A stretch of DNA of 64,000 bases. It comes from Diadophis punctatus similis. Its lineage: Eukaryota; Chordata; Lepidosauria; Squamata; Dipsadidae. This document shows positions 43,763-55,091 of the stretch, piece by piece (position 1 is the stretch's first letter; each line of letters starts with the position of its first letter). A model generated the notes under the pieces. That model saw only the letters and a list, made by a program, of their open reading frames with translations, ran no database searches and was not told where the DNA came from. Position numbers and translations under genes: made by a program. The stretch is taken from assembly GCA_023053685.1 (NCBI GenBank), contig JALIGW010000004.1:78763361-78827360 (forward strand). The letters run 5' to 3'.

Positions 43763-44275
43763 TACATAAACAAACAAACAAACAAACAAACAAACAAACA
43801 AACAAACAAATAAAGAATACACAATGACCCAGCTGTTGTGGCCTAGAGGTAGAGCTCTTGCCTCACAATCAGGAGGTTGTGAGTTCAATCCTAGGTAGAG
43901 GCAGATGTAGGGTCTCCTGCTTGGGCAGGGGGTTGGACTAGATGACCTCCAAGGTCCCTTCCAACTGTATTATACTATGTTCTCTGGAAAACAGAATTCT
44001 ACTTGGGTTGCAGAGCAGATGACAAAAGGAGAGAATAAAGTAAGTAAGTAAGTAAATAAATACATAAATAAATAAACAAACAAACAAACAAATAAATAAA
44101 TAAATAAAGAATACACAATGACCCAGCTGTTGTGGCCTAGAGGTAGAGCTCTTGCCTCACAATCAGAAGGTTGTGAGTTCAATCCTAGGTAGAGGCAGAT
44201 GTAGAGTCTCCTGCTTGGGCAGGGGGTTGGACTAGATGACCTGTAAGGTCCCTTCCAACTCTGTTAATCTGTAAA
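43553..44275 (+). repeat. Tandem duplication of a tRNA-SINE/CR1-tail unit with AAGT repeats
   Basis: Unit 1 (43553-43948) and unit 2 (43949-44240) share CTCTGGAAAACAGAATTC, then an (AAGT/AAAC)n array (about 165 bp versus about 70 bp), then a tRNA-like head (GGCCTAGAGGTAGAGCTC, GGTTGTGAGTTCAATCC) joined to a CR1 3' tail. Confidence 0.88.
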
Positions 44276-44558
44276 AGTAGAGACCCACAGAAACTCACTT
44301 TGGATCTGCTCTTTTGGGAGACTGAAATATAAGTGCATTAACAGATGGAAATTGTAAATATGTCTTTTCTTTTTTTTAATGATAAGTCTTGATCGGGGTT
44401 TTCCTGCATGGGTGGACATATTTTTTCAACCTTGATATAAAGCAGCATTCGTACACCTGACCTTTTTCCAGGCCAAAACAGCACAAAAGCCACAAACCAA
44501 GAATGATGGTGCTTCTGTGCTTCTCCTGCCTCTCCACTGCTTCAGCGGCAATACTTAC

Positions 44559-44712
44559 TCCTTCAAGATATTCTCGGCTCCAAGTCGTTCCACGAGATGT
44601 GAAAACTGGTCATCTTCTTCATTTCCGGCTGCGACGCTTTCTTTCGATTTAGGATGAAAGCTAGTTTCATAGACCTCAGCAAAAGATTCCTGCCTCCTAG
44701 ACAAAAACTGGC
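44559..44712 (-). CDS. CRACR2A: CRACR2A coding exon 3: linker and start of helical region
   Basis: Completes Ser91 and codes residues 92-141 plus two bases. The acceptor is CTGCAG and the donor GA|GTAAGT. It contains the acidic run GNEEDDQFSHLVERLGAEN, matching the family segment after the EF-hands (an acidic patch then a DRLGA-like helix). The middle, with SKESVAAGN, is poorly conserved and low in complexity. Confidence 0.9.
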
Positions 44713-44918
44713 CTGCAGGTTTTAAAAGATTTGATTTTATTGGCCCTCGAGGCGTTTGCAACAAATTTATATTAAAAAAGTCTTGTTGTAATACCATGAA
44801 AAATAAACCATATTAAATTAGCTGCCGTAATCTGGAAGGAAAAAAAAGTGTCATTTTCTGATAAAGATTGCAACAGAAGAGCATTAAAATTCTACAACAT
44901 TCCTTAAATTGTTTGCAG

Positions 44919-45210
44919 GTAATGCTCGATTTACGACAGTTCATTTAATGACTGTTCAAAGTTACAATGGCCCTGAAAGTTACTTATGACGGTTTTTCAT
45001 GTTTACGACCGTTGCAGCATCCCCATGGCCACGTGATCAAAATTCAGCCTCTTGGCAACTGATTCATATTTATGACAGTCGCAGGGTCAGGTGATCCCCT
45101 TTTGCGACCTTGTGAAAGCAAAGGTCGCAAAATGAGAAAGCCAGATTCACTTAACAACCACGTTACTAACTTAACAACTGCAATGATTCACTTAATAACT
45201 GTGGCACTTA
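44919..45210. mobile_element. MITE-D, partial
   Basis: CAGGTAATGCTCGATTTAC start; right end lost. Confidence 0.8.
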
Positions 45211-45222
45211 ATAAAGATTGTA

Positions 45223-45872
45223 CAGGTAGCCCTCGGCTAACAACAGTTCGTTTAGTGATTGTTCAAAGTTACAAGGGAACTGAAAAAAGTGACTTGTGAC
45301 CATTTTTCACACTTACGACCGTTGCAGCATCCCTATGGTCATGTGATTTACATTTGGATGCTTGATAACGGGTTCATATTTGCAGTGTCCTGGGGGTCAT
45401 GTCAGAGGTGGGTTGCTCCCGGTTCGGACCAGTTCTTGGAACCGGTAGCACCGGTGGTGGGATGCTCTGCCCACCCACCCGGGATGCTCCGCCCACCCGC
45501 CCGGGATGCTTCTGCGCATGTGCTAAAGTGTCGCAAGAGCGCGTGTGCGAACTGGTGGACAATAATTACAACCCACCACTGGGTCACGTGATCCCCTTTT
45601 GTGACCTTCTGACAAGCAACGTCCACGGGGAAGCAGATTCACTTAACAACCGTGCTATTTTAACAACTTCAGTGATTCACTCAAACAAGAGAAGTCGTAA
45701 AATGGGACAGAGCTGGCTTAACAAATTTCTGACTTAACAACATAAATTTGGGGCTCAATTGTGGTTGGAAGTTGAGGACTATCTGTAAAACGGGGCAAAG
45801 CTCACTTAATAATTGTCTCGCTGAGCAATGGAAATTTGGATTCAATTGTGGTCGTAAGTCAAGAACTGCCGG
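45223..45872. mobile_element. MITE-D split by MITE-A
   Basis: CAGGTAGCCCTCGGCTAAC to CAAGAACTGCCGG; TA on both sides. Confidence 0.85.
45403..45581. mobile_element. MITE-A, 8-bp duplication
   Basis: CAGAGGTGGGTTGCTCCCGG to CAACCCACCACTG, flanked by GGTCATGT and GGTCACGT. Contains a duplicated GCCCACCCGCCCGGGATGCT. Confidence 0.87.
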
Positions 45873-46109
45873 TATATTAAGTCCTTCCAAAAGAGCAGAA
45901 GGACTTAAGTTTCAATATACTGGATGACAAATCGATAACAGGGTCCAGTAAATGGCCTGCCAGCATCTCATGCCATGAACACTTTTATTGAGCACCTCAA
46001 GCAACAGAAGTTCTATTAAAGTCTCCATTAAATCACCGATCACTATTTTAGTCTCCATTAAATCACCAAGATACTTATAATTGAGCTGCAGACTAAGCAT
46101 CTACTAAGG

Positions 46110-46806
46110 CAGGAGTGTCAAACTCAAGGCCCCTCGGGCCGGATCCTGCCTCGGAGTGCTTAGATCTGGCCCGTGGGGCCACCCTAGAAACGGGGAAGGA
46201 CCCGCCCGTGGTGCCTCTGGCAGTGAAAACAGAGCCCGGGTGGGATGCGCCCTCACCAGGCCCTGTTTTTGGCCGCGACAGCCTCCCGGAGCCCTCTGCC
46301 ATGCGCTGCCCCCCACCCCACCCCCGAGCTCCATTTTTGCTGACAGAGGGCTAACAAAACAAACTAAAAGCAAAACAAAAGAAAAGGAGAAATGTTTTCC
46401 CCTTTTGCATTTGAGCATCCAAGAAGGGGCAGGAAAGGAGAAAGGGAAAGAGGGAAGACAAAGGAAAAGAAGGGAAGATGGGAAGATGGGAAGAGAGCAA
46501 GGAAGGAAAAATACGGAAAGAGGGGAAGGAAGAAGAAAGGAGAAGGAAGAGGGAAGGAAAAAGAAGAGAAGGAAGGAAGGAAGGAAGGAAGGAAGGAAGG
46601 AAGGAAGGAAGGAAGGAAGGAAGAAGGAAAGAAGGAAGGAAGGTTATAATGAGAGGGAGGGAGGGTCTCAGGGAAGTCCTGACTTAGCACTTGGCCACCA
46701 CAGGTGCCCCCGACACGAGGGACGTTGAGCTGGCCATTCCCCCCTCCCCCCGAAGTCAAACGCAACCCTGATGTGGCCCTCAATGCAATCGAGTTTGACA
46801 CACCTG
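46110..46806. mobile_element. hAT-like MITE (CAGGAGTGTCAAACTC), perfect 8-bp duplication
   Basis: CAGGAGTGTCAAACTC to GAGTTTGACACACCTG, flanked by TACTAAGG. A GGAA-rich tract (46430-46650) has grown inside. Confidence 0.9.
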
Positions 46807-46917
46807 TACTAAGGTGAGCATCTCCCCTTGAGGTTGGATAGCAAAGGAGGACACTGCTGAATACTTTTGTCCTTTGGGATTTCTTCTAAGAAAAGCAATA
46901 GGCTGTGCCAAAAGAAA

Positions 46918-46926
46918 GAAACAAAG

Positions 46927-46975
<49 letters not shown>

Positions 46976-46998
46976 AAGAGAGAGAAAGAAAGAAAGAG

Positions 46999-47073
<75 letters not shown>

Positions 47074-47075
47074 AA
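46918..47075. repeat. (AG)n/(AAAG)n microsatellite
   Basis: GA dinucleotides then GAAA units, about 158 bp. Confidence 0.97.
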
Positions 47076-47179
47076 ACTACGCCTACATAACCAAGGCTGT
47101 GGGATTAGTCATCCAGGATACAGGAAGGAACTGAATCCACACAGTGTGTTAAATGTGGTAAGTAAATAGAGAAAATCAT

Positions 47180-47412
47180 ATGACGAACGAACGACTGAGG
47201 GAACTAGGGAAACCTAGCCTATCGAAGAGAAGGATTAGGGAGGTACATGATGGCTGTCTTCCAGTACTTGAGGGGCTGTCACAGAGAAGAGGGGCTCAAC
47301 TTATTCTCCAAAGCACCAGAGGGCAAGAAGTTATGGGTGGAAACCTCTTAAAGAGAGATCTAACCTAGAAATAAGGAGAAATTTCCTGACAGCTAGAACA
47401 ATGAATCAATGG
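47180..47412 (+). mobile_element. CR1/L3-type LINE end, fragment
   Basis: CTTGAGGGGCTGTCACAGAG and AATAAGGAGAAATTTCC. Confidence 0.78.
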
Positions 47413-47469
47413 AATAACCCAAAGAAAGGAATGCCTCAACGAAAGGATCCCATTGGCTTTCCTCTAGAT

Positions 47470-47750
47470 CAGGGGTGTCAAACTCGATTTCATTGAGGGC
47501 CGCATCAGGGTTGTGTTTGACCTTGGGGGGCTGGGGTGGGTGTGGCCAGGGTGGGCGTTGCCAGTTTGACATCATTCATGTCGGGGGCACCTGTGGTGGC
47601 CAAGTGCTAAGGCAGGACTTCCCTCAGACTCTCCCTCACTCTCATTAGAATCCCCTTCCTTCCTTCCTTCCTTCCTTCCTTCCTTCCTTCCTTCCTTCCT
47701 TCCTTCCTTCCTTCCTTCTCTTCTTTTTCCTTCTCTCTTCATTCTTTGAA
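47470..47750. mobile_element. Left part of the 46110-type MITE ending in (CTTC)n
   Basis: CAGGGGTGTCAAACTCG start and the TGGTGGCCAAGTGCTAAG segment shared with 46690-46710 in reverse. It runs into (CTTC)n and is cut by the following LINE. Confidence 0.75.
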
Positions 47751-47754
47751 GTAA

Positions 47755-48505
47755 CCTTGTGGTGTGACCGGAACAATCTGGAACTGAACACACTCAAAAC
47801 CATAGAAATAGACTTTAGGAGAAACCCACCCATACTTCCACCTCTTACAATACTAGACAACACAGTATCAACAGTAGAGACCTTGAAATTTCTGGGTTCT
47901 GCCATATTGCAAGATCTAAAATGGACACCTAACACCAAAAACGTCATCAAAAAAGCACAACAAAGGATGTTCTTTCTGCGCCAACTCAGGAAGCTCAAAC
48001 TGTCCAAGGAGCTGCTGATACAGTTCTACAGAGGAATTATTGAGTCTGTCATCTGCACCTCTATAACTGTCTGGTTCGGTTCTGCAACCCAACAAGACAG
48101 ACACAGACTTCAGAGAATAATCAGAACTGCAGAAAAAACAATTACAGTCAACCTGCCTTCCATTGAGGACCTGTATACTGCACGAGTCAAAAAGAGGGCC
48201 GTGAAAATATTTATTGACCCCTCGCATCCTGGACATAAATTGTTTCAACTCCTACCCTCAAAACAACGCTATAGAGCACTGCACACCAAGACAACTAGAC
48301 ACAAGAACAGTTTTTTCCCGAACGCCATCACTCTGCTAAACAAATAATTCCCTCAACACTGTCAAATTATTTACTAAGTCTGCACTACTATTAATCTTCT
48401 CATCGTTCCCATCACTCATTTCTTCCCACTAATGACTGTATGATTAACAGAGAAAAATGTTTGTACTTTGTACTAATAAAACTTTTTGAATTAAAAAAAA
48501 GAAAG
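47755..48505 (+). mobile_element. L2/Rex1-group LINE 3' part, 190-codon open RT end
   Basis: Open frame to 48347: ETLKFLGSAILQDLKWTPNT, KKAQQRMFFLRQLRK, ITVWFGSATQQDRHRLQRII and RHKNSFFPNAITLLNK, the C-terminal RT region. The 3' UTR ends TACTAATAAAACTTTTTG plus A-rich tail. It lies antisense to the host gene, its tail about 10 bp from exon 2. Confidence 0.87.
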
Positions 48506-48514
48506 AAAACTCAC

Positions 48515-48620
48515 TGAATCCGGTGGTGAATTCTTCTAGAGTAAGAGAGCCATTGCCATCTGCATCCAGAGTGTCAAATACTTTCTCCAGTTCCTCTGGA
48601 GGTAACTCACCACGGAGCCT
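48515..48620 (-). CDS. CRACR2A: CRACR2A coding exon 2: canonical EF-hand
   Basis: Residues 56-90 plus one base. The acceptor TTTTAG joins exon 1 in phase 0. The loop at residues 74-85, [12 protein letters not shown], is a textbook calcium-binding EF-hand with acidic or polar residues at positions 1, 3, 5 and glutamate at 12. It is followed by FTTGF, a family-typical stretch. The donor is A|GTGAGT. An L2 LINE tail ends about ten bases beyond this donor on the intron side. Confidence 0.93.
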
Positions 48621-48968
48621 CTAAAATGACAACATTTTCCTCAGTTACACAGACGTTGCATGTAAATTAAAAGGTTAATTTTTAAAAAAATCTTGAAAAC
48701 AAGAACAAAAAAACCCCCCAAATAATTGAGACGAATGGAAAATTGCTTTTCTTTTCACCCAGTGGAGATTGCAATTTGCAACTATCTAAAATAAGTACTA
48801 AGCCTCGTTGATTCACGAGGATTTCAGTCTGGGTCTTGCAAAGATAATGTCTGGGTTCAGACGGGGTTACAAAAAGGAATTTGGAACCCTATGCAATGTC
48901 TAAATTAAATAGGCATCAGTGACACAAAATTCTGCAGATATGCTAAAGGACCATTCCTTCCACACTTC
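48621..48968. other. Intron, no feature seen
   Basis: Nothing recognised. Confidence 0.5.
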
Positions 48969-49618
48969 AAGGAGTTCTCTACTTATAAACAGTTCATTTA
49001 GGGACCGTTCGAAGTTATAACGTCACTGAAAAAAGTGACATATGACCATTTTTCACACTTATGACCATTGAAGTCTCCCCATGATCACGTGATCAAAATT
49101 CAGATGCTTGGCAATTGGTACATATTTATGACAGTTGTCATGGGATCAGTTTTTGAAACATTTTGACAAGCAGTATCAATGGGAAATAGCACTTAGCAAT
49201 AGCACTTAGACTTATATACCGCTTCACAGCGCTTTACAGCCCTCTCTAAGCGGTTTACAGAGTTCAGCATATTGCCCCCAACAATCTGGGTCCTCATTTT
49301 ACCCACCTCGGAAGGATGGAAGGCTGAGTCAACCTTGAGCCGGTGAGATTTGAACCGCTGACCTGCGGATCACAGTCAGCTAAAGTGGCCTGCAGTACCG
49401 CACTCTAACCACTGCGCCACCTCAGCTCTTATTAAGCACGTATTTGGTAGATTCCGAAAGATCTTAAAATAAATATGCTGCTAACTTAAAAACTGCCGTG
49501 ATTCACTTAAGAACCGTGGCAAGAGAGATCGTAAAACAGGGCAAGATTCACTTAACTGTCTCATTTAGCAACCGAAATGTTGGGCTCCAATATGGTCATT
49601 AAGTCGAGGACCGCCTGT
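48969..49618. mobile_element. MITE-D split by SINE
   Basis: Family interior on both sides; right end GTCGAGGACCGCCTG. Confidence 0.78.
49187..49484 (-). mobile_element. Sauria-type SINE with 53-bp 5' extension
   Basis: SINE 49187-49431 (reverse) plus an extension beyond its head, GCTCTTATTAAGCACG to AAATAAATATGC, repeated at 57061-57113 in the same place. Confidence 0.85.
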
Positions 49619-49747
49619 ACTTTTTCAACTCTTTTGGTCATTGTCCTCCTTTTAATAAGGATTGAGCTTCATATTCTTATCATGGTGGTTTGTCCTTTGG
49701 CTAACAGAGGCCTAATCTGGAGGATTCTAGACATTTTTTTTTCTATA

Positions 49748-50004
49748 AAGAGCCGAGGTGGCGCAGCGGTTAGAGGCAGGTACTGCAGGCCACTTTAGCT
49801 GACTGTGATCCGCAGGTCAGCGGTTCAAATCTCGCCGGCTCAAGGTTGACTCAGCCTTCCATCCTTCCGAGGTAGGTAAAATGAGGACCCAGATTGTTGG
49901 GGGCAATATAAATATACATTGCTTACTGGTGTAAACCGCTTAGAGAGTGTTTGCACTGTGAGGCGGTATATAAATCTCACAAATAAATAAATAAATAAAA
50001 ATAA

Positions 50005-50091
<87 letters not shown>
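49748..50091 (+). mobile_element. Sauria-type SINE (long-tail variant) with (AATA)n
   Basis: GAGCCGAGGTGGCGCAGCGG to about 110 bp of AATA. Confidence 0.92.
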
Positions 50092-50097
50092 CATTGA

Positions 50098-50328
50098 AGA
50101 GCTGAGATGGTGCAGTGGTTAAATGCAGCACTGCAGGCTACTGCTAGTTCAGCAGTTCAGCAGTTCAAATGTCACCAGGCTCAAGGTTGAGTCAGCCTTC
50201 CATCCTCCCGAGGTCGGTAAAATGAGGACCCAGATTGTTGGGGGCAATATGCTGAACTCTGTAAACCGCTTAGAGAGGGCTGTAAAGCACTATGAAGCGG
50301 TATATAAGTCTAAGTGCTATTGCTATTG
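50098..50328 (+). mobile_element. Sauria-type SINE
   Basis: GAGCTGAGATGGTGCAGTGG to AAGTGCTATTGCTATTG. A (TGAA)n array follows at 50396-50460. Confidence 0.9.
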
Positions 50329-50460
50329 ATTCTGAGCTCCACCATAAGACAGTCCTTCTAGTTATAATGATGAAACATTGGGCTGCTATACAAATTGAAT
50401 GAATGAATGAATGAATGAATGAATGAATGAATGAATGAATGAATGAATGAATGAATGAAT

Positions 50461-50865
50461 CGCTATCCCTTAAGATTTGCAAAGATCCCTGTGACTCCTC
50501 TTAAGGAAAGGGCATCAATTCCAGCCATGATTCATGGCTGGAGTATCCCCTTCCTGTAAAAAGGACCTGCTTCCTTCCATATTCCTAAATCTTCTGGATC
50601 CTTACCATATGGACAGATCACTGGCTTCTAATCTTAAGATTAACTCCCATGAGGTCTATGGTCCCTGGACTTTTAACGCAGGTCTAATGACCCTAAAATT
50701 CCCTACTCGGCCCTCACTACAGACCTACTCATTGGGACTCTCTTAAACAATACATAAGCCAATACTCATAAGGGACTTTCTGCCAGATTTACATCCTTCA
50801 TCCTGTGTGTGTTCTCTTTCTTGTGTTGAACTAATTTTACAGCCAAGTAATAAAGCGGTAGAGCC
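50461..50865. other. Intron, no feature seen
   Basis: Nothing recognised. Confidence 0.45.
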
Positions 50866-51085
50866 AGTTTGGTGTGAGGATTAAGGTATTAGGCTAGAAA
50901 CCGGAAGACTGCGAGTTCTAGTCCCACCTTACGCACAAAGCCAGCCGGGTGACCTTGGGCCAGTCACTTTCTTTCAACCCTAGGAAGGAGGCAATGGCAA
51001 AACATTTCTGGAAAACTTTGCCAAGTAAACTGCAGGGACATAACCAGGCAATCTCCAAGAATCGGACATGATGGATAATTTTTTT
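50866..51085 (+). mobile_element. MIR/CORE-like tRNA SINE
   Basis: GAGCCAGTTTGGTGTGAGG, GCGAGTTCTAGTCCCACC, core GTGACCTTGGGCCAGTCAC. Confidence 0.72.
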
Positions 51086-51219
51086 TTAAAAAAAAAGAGG
51101 CGTGAGAATAAAAATGCTATTCATTCTTGCCGGCTCCAAACTATAACTTCAAACAGGAGAGAGAAATGGTTCCTGGAGAAATGAATGAAATACTTATAAA
51201 TCTACCTTTTGCGATTTAC

Positions 51220-51384
51220 CTGCATGTCATGGCGAGCAATAAACCCCTTCCCTTCTACATCGCAGATCCGGAAGAATTCGTGCGCTTTGGCTAACACATC
51301 CAATTGGCTTACTGAGTCACCTTCTCCTGTGCTGCTTTCTGGATCTCTCTGTAGCTGAGCAGCACGTCTTTTCTGCCTGTCCAT
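51220..51384 (-). CDS. CRACR2A: CRACR2A coding exon 1: start codon and first EF-hand
   Basis: Codes residues 1-55. It begins MDRQKRRAAQ and ends with GFIARHDMQ. The degenerate EF-hand loop D42-D53 (DVEGKGFIARHD) has lysine at loop position 5, so calcium binding by this hand is doubtful. The start is chosen because an in-frame TGA lies 15 bases upstream and 51384 is the next in-frame ATG; the GTG at 51390 is not needed. The donor reads CAG|GTAAAT and leaves phase 0. The N-terminal stretch before LDVLAKAHEFF is short and lysine/arginine-rich and would be the least conserved part of the family. Confidence 0.92.
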
Positions 51385-51416
51385 CTTCACAGGTGTTCAT
51401 GAAGTTGCCATTTCAT
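51385..51416 (-). promoter_or_regulatory. 5' leader with three upstream ATGs
   Basis: Reading down the minus strand, ATGs occur at 51416 (9 codons, stop two bases before the main ATG), 51411 (4 codons, in the main frame, then TGA) and 51400 (27 codons in another frame, overlapping the main start). A pyrimidine-rich run ending GTTGAG near 51440 could be the acceptor of this exon. Leader status is inferred from position; the ATGs are seen directly. Confidence 0.5.
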
Positions 51417-51721
51417 TAGTCTCAAAATGCAGCCCACGAGCTCAACAGCAAAAGAACAGAGAACAGATTAGGTTCTTCGTGCATCGAGGTTCTTCGTGAT
51501 AAATTCTTTTTGCAACCACGCCTATAAATAGCTTCTGAAGTACCAAGGAACTGCCTAAAAGGTAAACATACAGCCTGTTTGACATTCTCATTAAGCTAGA
51601 CGAGTTAACATTGTTGTTTTATTTGTTTTATAAGGATGTGCCGAATCTCTAGAATGTGTTATTCACCCAACCCAACAAAAACTCCTTGAGGATGTAGAGA
51701 ATTAAGCTAAAAATTAAATCA

Positions 51722-51962
51722 ATCGGAACAGAGCTGGAAGGGACCTTGGAGGTCTTCTAGTCCAACCCCCGGGTTCAAGCAGGACACCCGTTTCAGACAA
51801 ATGTGTGTCCAATCTCTTCTTAAACGCTTCCAGTGTTGGAGCAGCCACAATTTCTGGAGGCAAACTGTTCCACTGGTTAATTGTCCTCACTGTTAGGAAG
51901 TTTCTCCTTAATTCCAGGTTGCTTCTCTCCTTGATTAGTTTCTTTTTGTCTTGCCTTCTGGT
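51722..51962 (-). mobile_element. CR1/L3-type LINE end
   Basis: GGAACAGAGCTGGAAGGGAC at its 3' end; reads LFHWLIVLTVRKFLL in shadow frame. Confidence 0.85.
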
Positions 51963-52225
51963 GCAAGTTACATCATGCCATCATACCATCAATTACATCA
52001 CACCAACTGAAAGTGATTTCTTTGGCTGTTCTTCTGCCAATGAGACAAGCTAGCGAAATGTGGGCTTAGTAGAAGACTGTTGGGGAGACCCATAGCTCGC
52101 GCTAAAAATGTACTCAGTGCTCAGCAACGGTTCAATAATCTATTAGGAAATAATTCGCTGATGCACTTAAAAATTAGAAATCAGATTTGTACAAAGTATT
52201 CCTGAATTAAAAGATTCGTTCTATA
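51963..52225. other. 5' region/intron, no feature seen
   Basis: Nothing recognised. Confidence 0.45.
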
Positions 52226-52463
52226 ATGGCAATAGCAATAGCACTTAGACTTATATACCGCTTCATAGTGCTTTACAGCCCTCTCTAAGCGGTTTACAGA
52301 GTTCAGCATATTGCCCCCCAACAATCTGGGTCCTCATTTTACCCACCTCGGAAGGATGGAAGGCTGAGTCAACCTTGAGCCTAGTGAGATTTGAACAGCT
52401 GAACTAGCAGTCAATTGAAGTAGCCTGCAGTAGCTGCATTTAACCACTGCGCCACCTGGTCTC

Positions 52464-52560
<97 letters not shown>

Positions 52561-52775
52561 GCAATAGCACTTAGACTTATATACCGCTTCACAGTGCTTT
52601 ACAGCCCTCTCTAAGCGGTTTACAGAGTTCAGCATATTGCCCCCAACAATCTGGGTCCTCATTTTACCCACCTCGGAAGGATGGAAGGCTGAGTCAACCT
52701 TGAGCCTGGTGAGATTTGAACAGCTGAACTGCTGAACTGCAGTGCTGCACTTTAACCACTGCACCACCTCGGCTA
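52226..52775 (-). mobile_element. Two Sauria-type SINEs separated by (CTAT)n
   Basis: SINE 52226-52463, about 24 CTAT units (52464-52559), SINE 52560-52775, both reversed. The CTAT array follows the upstream copy's BovB-like (GCAATAGCAATAG) tail of the second SINE. Confidence 0.9.
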
Positions 52776-52886
52776 ATTTGCAAGGAAGTTATTTTTCCCC
52801 GCCAAAGCTATTTTCCACAAATCTCTAAAAATCATTGATTCAAGGAGAGATGTTTCTAGTTATTCTGCCACAATAAACATTTCAGG

Positions 52887-53515
<629 letters not shown>

Positions 53516-53826
53516 AATAATAATAATAGTATGTTGCCTTATGCCAGCTATCAGCAACAGAATTGTTACATTGCATCATCACAAAACAACTATAAAAAAA
53601 TTGAAAAGCCACATGTAAATTAAGAACCAAAGCTTATTGGCAAATGTTTCTAAATGCAATACAATCATCCAGTCCTATTGGGGAGGTGGGGGAAGAAATC
53701 ACGTGATGCCATTGCTCTCCTAGGCAGTTGTTTCATGATTTAATAGCTCTTACATCAGCAAATTCTACTCATGTTCAGCCTGAATCTCCTTTCTTGGGTT
53801 CCAAGCCCTTGGTCCTTGTACAACAG

Positions 53827-54613
53827 ACAACAGAGAAGAGAAAGAGAAAGAAAAAGAGAAAGAGAAAGAGAAAGAGAAAGAGAAGAGGAGAGGAGAGGAG
53901 AGGAGAGGAGAGGAGAGGAGAAGAGAAGAGAAGAGAAGAGAAGAGAAGAGAAGAGAAGAGAAGAGAAAGAGAGGAGAGGAGAGGAGAGGAGAGGAGAGGA
54001 GAGGAGAGGAGAGGAGAGGAGAGGAGAGGAGAGGAGAAGAGAAGAGAAGAGAAGAGAAGAGAAGAGAAGAGAAGAGAAGAGAAGAGAAGAGAAGAGAAGA
54101 GAAGAGAAGAGAAGAGAAGAGAAAGAGAAAGAGAGGAGAGGAGAGGAGAGGAGAGGAGAGGAGAGGAGAGGAGAGGAGAGGAGAGGAGAGGAGAAGAGAA
54201 GAGAAGAGAAGAGAAGAGAAGAGAAGAGAAGAGAGAAGAGAAGAGAAAGAGAAAGAGAGGAGAGGAGAGGAGAGGAGAGGAGAGGAGAGGAGAGGAGAGG
54301 AGAGGAGAGGAGAGGAGAGGAGAAGAGAAGAGAAGAGAAGAGAAGAGAGGAGAAGAGAAGAGAAGAGAAGAGAAAGAGGAGAGAAGAGAAGAGAAAGAGA
54401 GGAGAGGAGAGGAGAGGAGAGGAGAAGAGAAGAGAAGAGAAAGAGAGGAGAGGAGAGGAGAGGAGAGGAGAGGAGAGGAGAAGAGAAGAGAAGAGAAGAG
54501 AAGAGAAGAGAAGAGAAGAGAAGAGAAGAGAAGAGAAGAGAAAGAGAGGAGAGGAGAAGAGAAAGAGAAGAGAAGAGAAGAGAAGAGAAGAGAAGAGAAG
54601 AGAAGAGAAGAGA
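53827..54613. repeat. (AGAGG)n/(AGAGA)n tract, about 790 bp
   Basis: Blocks of AGAGG and AGAGA pentanucleotides alternate about eight times, each bounded by AGAAAGAGAGG. Long open frames over it are artefacts. Confidence 0.97.
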
Positions 54614-54629
54614 TTAGACACACAAGGAA

Positions 54630-55000
54630 AGATGATTAGGGGACTGAAGGCTAAATCACAAGAAGAACATTTGCAGGAATTGGGTATGTCTAGTTTAATG
54701 AAAAGAAGGACTAGGGGTGACAGGATGGCAGTGTTCCAATATTTGAAGGGCTACCACAAAGAAGAGGAAACTAATCAAGGAGAGAAGCAACCTAGAACTA
54801 AGGAGAAATTTCCTGACAGTGAAAACAATTAACCAGTGGAACAACTTGCCTCCAGAAGATGTGGGTGCTCCAACACTGGAGATTTTTAAGAAGAGATTGG
54901 GCACCCATTAGTCTGAAATGGCAGTTTCCTGGTTGAGCACAGGGATGGACTAGAAGACCTCCAAGGTTCCTTCCAACTCTGCTATTCTCTTAAACAGGGC
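54630..55000 (+). mobile_element. CR1/L3-type LINE end
   Basis: GGGACTGAAGGCTAAATC through AGACCTCCAAGGTTCC. Confidence 0.85.
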
Positions 55001-55091
55001 TACCTCCGCATGACAATCTTTTAAAGATTGGCAGATTCCAATCACAGGGCCTCTCTGTGTCTTCCCTTTAGCAAGCTAAGCGGGCCCAGAT

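Noticed and set aside
51385..51390. GTG at 51390 as CRACR2A start
   Set aside because: The in-frame ATG at 51384 follows an in-frame stop and needs no unusual initiation.
53728..54832. Frames of 280-350 codons
   Set aside because: Translation of an AGAGG/AGAGA microsatellite.
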